From positions 6,726-24,304 of the forward strand of contig DDSQ01000128.1 of NCBI GenBank assembly GCA_002343845.1: a DNA stretch of 17,579 nucleotides, in the 5' to 3' direction. Source of the DNA: Planctomycetes bacterium UBA2386 (GTDB taxonomy: Bacteria > Planctomycetota > UBA1135 > UBA2386). Positions 14,814 to 17,579 of the stretch are shown piece by piece. Both the position numbers and the translations under genes were made by a program. Every line of letters starts with the position of its first letter. The first letter of the stretch is position 1. The notes under the pieces were generated by a model. The model saw nothing but the letters and a program-made list of their open reading frames with translations. It was not told where the DNA came from and made no database searches.

Positions 14814-15503
14814 TCAGCGGGCGCCGCGCCCGGTGACGACGACGGAGACCGTGCGCAGCAGGATCTCCAGATCCAGCTTCCACGAGCGGTTCTCGACGTA
14901 GGAGCGGTCCAGTTCGACCCGCTCGGCGTAGGAGAGTTCGTTGCGGCCGCTGACCTGCCACAGGCCCGTCATGCCAGGCGTGACGCTCAGGTAGTGCCAG
15001 CGCACGGCGCCATAGCGGCGCAGCTCCTGCACGGTGATGGGCCGCGGGCCGACGAGGACCATGTCGCCGCGCAGCACGTTTAACAGCTGCGGCAGCTCGT
15101 CCAGGCTCGAGCGGCGCAGGAAGTGGCCGACACGCGTGATGCGCGGATCGTGGGCGAGCTTGAAGTCGCGCTCCCACTCGCTGCGGGCGTCGAGATCGGT
15201 GGCCAGCAGCTCGGCCAGGCGCTGTTGCGCGTCCACGCGCATCGAGCGGAACTTGAGCACCTTGATCAGCCGCCCGCCCTGGCCCACGCGATAGTGGCCG
15301 AAGAGGATCGGCCCGCCGTCCATCCGCCAGATGACCAGGGTGACCAGCAGCAGCACCGGGCTGAGCAGCACGATCAGCAGCGCCGCGGCGAGCCGGTTGG
15401 CCAGGCCATAGAGCCCCTCGCCCAGGCTGCGGCTGCCCTGCAGCGCAGGCACCGCGCCGGCGGCAGCCGCTTCGGGAGGTGCGCTGACGCTGCGGATGGA
15501 CAT
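14814..15503 (-). CDS. Priming sugar transferase (undecaprenyl-phosphate), short form, 229 aa
   Basis: Phosphoglycosyltransferase of the WcaJ/WbaP/PglC (bacterial sugar transferase) family that transfers sugar-1-phosphate to undecaprenyl phosphate, the first step of EPS unit assembly. One membrane segment lies at about 38-58 (LAAALLIVLLSPVLLLVTLV). The catalytic domain follows: GPILFGHYRVGQGG (64-77), KVLKFRSM (81-88), the Asp-Glu dyad D135/E136 in SSLDELPQLLNVLRGDM, VGPRP (151-155), and PGMTGLWQVSGRNELSYAER (176-195). It lacks the four-helix N-terminal part of long WcaJ-type enzymes, so it is a minimal PglC-like form. The ATG at 15503 has GAGAGG about 8 bases upstream. It is first in the minus-strand run and divergent from the Kbp-like gene. 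The sugar (glucose, galactose or other) cannot be told. Confidence 0.9.
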   Translation of the reverse strand: MSIRSVSAPPEAAAAGAVPALQGSRSLGEGLYGLANRLAAALLIVLLSPVLLLVTLVIWRMDGGPILFGHYRVGQGGRLIKVLKFRSMRVDAQQRLAELLATDLDARSEWERDFKLAHDPRITRVGHFLRRSSLDELPQLLNVLRGDMVLVGPRPITVQELRRYGAVRWHYLSVTPGMTGLWQVSGRNELSYAERVELDRSYVENRSWKLDLEILLRTVSVVVTGRGAR

Positions 15504-15767
15504 GCCCTGGGCCTCTCTGACTGACCGTGACCGATGGGTCGTGCGGGGAGCTCTTCGTACGACGGTCTCGCGGCACGGGCTGTGCGGTGCGAGAGCCGTT
15601 CCCAACTTCGAGTGCTGGAACGAGTCTAGGCAGCGGGCCCGCGGAAGGGACTCCCGCGGAACGGTGAGCGGACCCCTCCATTCGCGGTGTTCCGTGGGAC
15701 ATGGGTAACTCGGGGTACGCTTGGCATCACCTGCAATCCGCAGGCATCCACACGCCAGGAGAAGAAA
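15504..15767. promoter_or_regulatory. Divergent promoter region, EPS operon / kbp-like gene
   Basis: This 264-base gap should hold the main promoter of the minus-strand EPS operon and that of the Kbp-like gene. It contains a direct repeat CCCGCGGAA (15638-15646 and 15653-15661, 15-base period) and GTTCC/GGAAC arms at about 15598-15621. On the minus strand 15588-15604 keeps the GG and GC dinucleotides at sigma-54 spacing but mismatches the consensus elsewhere. No confident -35/-10 pair is seen on either strand. Confidence 0.4.
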
Positions 15768-16268
15768 ATGGGACTGATGAGCTTCATCAAGGAGGCCGGC
15801 GAGAAGCTGTTCGGCCGCGGCGAGGCCAAGGCGGCGCAGGAGGCCGTGCAGGCGGCGCCGACGCCCGAGGCCGTGGCGGCGATGAGCGCGGCAGCCGCGA
15901 AGGCCATCACCGACTACATCGCGACGCAGAACCTGCCCACCGCGGGGCTGGACGTCAGCTTCGACGCGCCCAGCGCCACGGTCACCGTGGCCGGCACGGT
16001 GGCCGACCAGGCCACGAAGGAGAAGATCCTGCTGTGCTGCGGCAACGTCAGCGGCGTCACCGCGGTCAACGACCTGATCGTGGTCAGCGCGCCGCAACCC
16101 GAGGCGCAGTGGCACACGGTGGTCTCTGGGGACAACCTGTCGAAGATCGCGAAGAAGTTCTACGGCGACCCGAACAAGTACCCCGTGATCTTCGAGGCCA
16201 ACCGGCCGATGCTGACGCACCCGGACAAGATCTACCCGGGGCAGATGCTGCGCATCCCGCCGCTGTGA
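15768..16268 (+). CDS. kbp: Kbp/YgaU-like BON-LysM protein, 166 aa
   Basis: Close in design to Escherichia coli Kbp (YgaU), a small cytoplasmic potassium-binding protein. The opening MGLMSFIKEAGEKLFGRGEA closely resembles that of Kbp, including absence of a signal peptide. A BON domain spans about 45-107, with VTVAGTVADQATKEKILL and GNVSGVTAVNDLIVV. A LysM domain spans about 115-164 (WHTVVSGDNLSKIAKKFYGD, then FEANRPMLTHPDKIYPGQML and RIPPL). An adjacent Cys pair (90-91) sits at the end of the BON helix. The ATG at 15768 has AGGAG 7 bases upstream, an excellent ribosome site. It is divergent from the EPS operon and is a housekeeping-type gene; no direct EPS role is implied. Potassium binding is inferred from similarity. 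Confidence 0.93.
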   Translation: MGLMSFIKEAGEKLFGRGEAKAAQEAVQAAPTPEAVAAMSAAAAKAITDYIATQNLPTAGLDVSFDAPSATVTVAGTVADQATKEKILLCCGNVSGVTAVNDLIVVSAPQPEAQWHTVVSGDNLSKIAKKFYGDPNKYPVIFEANRPMLTHPDKIYPGQMLRIPPL

Positions 16269-16287
16269 CGCGCGGCGGCGCCTGAGG

Positions 16288-16312
16288 CCGCCCGCGGCAC
16301 CGCCGCGGGCGG
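16288..16312. terminator. Strong hairpin between convergent genes
   Basis: CCGCCCGCGGC (16288-16298) pairs perfectly with GCCGCGGGCGG (16302-16312), giving an 11-base-pair GC stem with a 3-base loop, 19 bases after the Kbp-like stop and 49 bases after the stop of the opposing PEP-CTERM gene. There is no T-tract on either side. It probably stops or stabilises transcripts from both directions. Confidence 0.65.
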
Positions 16313-16361
16313 TGCGCCGCGGCGCCCGCAGTGTGAACGCGCGCCGGCGCTGGGCGTCGGC

Positions 16362-17192
16362 TCAGGCCGACGGCGGGGTGGGCGGCGGCCCTTGCCGCGG
16401 ACGGCGCCGCCAGGCCCAGCCGAGCCCGCCGGCCGCGAGGGCGCCCATCAGCCACACCGAGGGCTCCGGCACCGGGACCGCGCCGGTGTAGGGCCCGATG
16501 CCGGGCACCGGCGGCACGCCCGGCAGGCCTGTCAGGCCGTCGCCCGCGAAGGTGGGCAGCGGCGGGCCGATCTGGAACACGCCGCCCGACGATCCGCCGA
16601 GCGGGAAACCGCCCGCGCCGCCGGAACCGTCGCCCCCGTCCAGGCCGATCGCCGAGCCGGCCGGCGACTGCAGGCCTGCGGCGAACGAGCGCTCCTCGCC
16701 GGCCGCGGGCGGCTCGAACTGCAGCTCGCCGGGAATCGCGGTGGTCAGCTCCGGCTCCGGCGGCCCCACGGGCTCGGTGGCGGCCTGGACCATCGGCATG
16801 CGCGTGACGCGGCTGACGTTGCGGCAGACCGTCGGCACGATGATGCAGTGCTCCTGCTCGCAGTAGACGAGGCCGCGCTCCTGGGCCTGCGGCTTCCAGC
16901 GCTCGCGCGTGACCGTGCGGCAGACCGTGCCGCTGCCGAAGTGCATGTCGCGCAGGTTCTCGTAGCGGTAGGCGCCGGCGATGCCGTCGCGCGTGATCGT
17001 GACCAGCTCGTCGTAGCGGCGCGTGGACATGCGCTTCTTCAGCGCGGCGCGCACCTCGGGCGGGATGTCGCGGTAGCGGTCGACCGCGGCGACGACGTCG
17101 CCGCGGTACGAGTTCGCGCCCGGCCGGTCCCATGAGCACTGAGGCAGCACGGGACCGGAGACGGTCAACGCGGCAACGAGCAGGACGGACAT
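16362..17192 (-). CDS. Cysteine-containing PEP-CTERM-like protein, 276 aa
   Basis: Predicted exported protein with a C-terminal PEP-CTERM-type signal. The first 17 residues (MSVLLVAALTVSGPVLP) are hydrophobic but carry no positive charge, so the signal peptide is atypical. The conserved-looking core (about 40-135) has RYENLRDMHFGSGTVCRTVT and RGLVYCEQEHCIIVPTVCRN, with cysteines that could form disulfides; no enzymatic motif is recognised. Residues about 175-240 are a Gly/Pro-rich stalk. The sorting signal is VPEPS at 241-245, a short hydrophobic stretch (VWLMGALAAGGLGWAW) and RRRPR (262-266), followed unusually by a further Pro-rich tail ending PPPTPPSA. The ATG at 17192 is the only sensible start. 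Its natural processing enzyme in this window would be XrtB. Function of the core unknown. Confidence 0.75.
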   Translation of the reverse strand: MSVLLVAALTVSGPVLPQCSWDRPGANSYRGDVVAAVDRYRDIPPEVRAALKKRMSTRRYDELVTITRDGIAGAYRYENLRDMHFGSGTVCRTVTRERWKPQAQERGLVYCEQEHCIIVPTVCRNVSRVTRMPMVQAATEPVGPPEPELTTAIPGELQFEPPAAGEERSFAAGLQSPAGSAIGLDGGDGSGGAGGFPLGGSSGGVFQIGPPLPTFAGDGLTGLPGVPPVPGIGPYTGAVPVPEPSVWLMGALAAGGLGWAWRRRPRQGPPPTPPSA

Positions 17193-17407
17193 ACGATGGG
17201 CTCGCGACGCCGATCGGGTGAGCGGGCCAGACGATCGGCCGCCTCCCCCGCTGGCGACGCCATTCGAGTGTGCGCCCGGCGGGCTTCGGGCAGCCCCCCG
17301 CGAACACGGGGAACGGCCCCAGCGGGTTCCCCCTTCAGGGGCATGGCGCGTCGGCTCGAAGATCGTCCCAGCCGCGCCGCGCCGCCTTGGCGCGGCCCTC
17401 CGCCACA
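17193..17407. other. Divergent intergenic region, PEP-CTERM protein / sirtuin
   Basis: These 215 bases lie between divergent genes. Seen here are a small inverted repeat CCCCG/CGGGG (17296-17311) and a minus-strand box GAAGGGGGAACCC (17324-17336), about 130 bases before the PEP-CTERM start. No reliable -35/-10 pair is evident and there is no sign of a small gene. Confidence 0.4.
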
Positions 17408-17579
17408 ATGCGACGCATGCTCGACGACACCCGGGACCGGATCGTGCGGGCCGCAGCCCGGCCCGGGGGCGTGTGCGTCCTGACCGGCGCCGGCATGAGC
17501 GCCGAGAGCGGGATCCCGACCTTCCGCGACGCGATGACCGGCCTGTGGTCGCGTTTCGACCCCGCGCAGCTGGCGAGCG
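17408..17579 (+). CDS. Sir2-family NAD-dependent protein deacylase, partial (N-terminus)
   Basis: The frame runs off the right edge after 57 residues. [20 protein letters not shown] (about 24-43), continuing to [13 protein letters not shown], is the NAD-binding signature of sirtuins (GAGxSxxSGIPxFR), which remove acetyl or other acyl groups from lysine using NAD. The ATG at 17408 is followed by a second in-frame ATG at 17417 that could also serve; neither has a strong ribosome site. Zinc-binding cysteines and the catalytic His lie beyond the window. The gene is divergent from the second PEP-CTERM gene and marks the return to housekeeping sequence. Confidence 0.92.
   Translation, partial: MRRMLDDTRDRIVRAAARPGGVCVLTGAGMSAESGIPTFRDAMTGLWSRFDPAQLAS

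Noticed and set aside
15588..15604. Possible sigma-54 promoter for the EPS operon on the minus strand
   Set aside because: GG and GC are correctly spaced, but several other consensus positions mismatch. In GC-rich DNA this occurs by chance, so it was not called as a promoter.
17130..17192. Lipoprotein signal in the second PEP-CTERM protein (Cys at residue 19 after LPQ)
   Set aside because: LPQC does not fit the lipobox, which needs a small residue just before the Cys, and the N-terminus lacks the usual positive charge.
1..17579. Mobile elements, CRISPR arrays, tRNA or rRNA genes
   Set aside because: No transposase or integrase motifs, no regularly spaced repeats, and no cloverleaf or rRNA-like segments were found on reading both strands.

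Overview
The window is very GC-rich, with tightly packed genes and a clear preference for G/C in third codon positions. An exosortase of the B type, PEP-CTERM proteins and EpsF/EpsG-type chain-length proteins suggest a betaproteobacterium, most likely Burkholderiales of the Rubrivivax/Methylibium/Leptothrix kind. That placement is inference from gene content and protein style; no rRNA or other phylogenetic marker is present.

Almost all of the window is one exopolysaccharide (EPS) locus of the Wzx/Wzy type, physically joined to an exosortase protein-sorting system. From left to right: a glycosyltransferase running off the left edge (1-881, minus); a small PEP-CTERM protein (1141-1713, minus); a divergent exosortase gene in which exosortase B and its partner EpsI form one reading frame (2072-3709, plus); a Wzy-like polymerase (3751-5190, plus); a GT4 glycosyltransferase (5217-6308, minus); a GT2 glycosyltransferase and a SAM methyltransferase (6368-8084, plus); then a six-gene minus-strand run transcribed from about 15.5 kb down to 8.1 kb. 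That run encodes a priming sugar transferase, EpsF (Wzz-like), EpsG (tyrosine-kinase-like ATPase), a second GT4 enzyme, a polysaccharide pyruvyl transferase-like protein and a Wzx flippase.

The genes suggest this path. The priming transferase loads the first sugar on undecaprenyl phosphate. The glycosyltransferases extend the unit, and the methyltransferase and pyruvyl-transferase-like proteins probably decorate it. Wzx flips it, Wzy polymerises it, and EpsF/EpsG set chain length and drive export. The exosortase presumably processes PEP-CTERM proteins that end up at the surface with the polysaccharide. No Wza-type outer-membrane exporter and no nucleotide-sugar synthesis gene is visible.

Right of the EPS locus are a Kbp/YgaU-like BON-LysM protein (15768-16268, plus), a second, odd PEP-CTERM protein (16362-17192, minus) and the start of a sirtuin gene (17408 to the right edge, plus). 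No tRNA, rRNA, CRISPR array, insertion sequence or phage gene was seen. The most unusual points are the XrtB-EpsI fusion, an EpsG with a long repeat-containing N-terminal extension and no tyrosine tail, a GT4 enzyme lacking the first Glu of its EX7E motif, and a GC palindrome found in two intergenic gaps.
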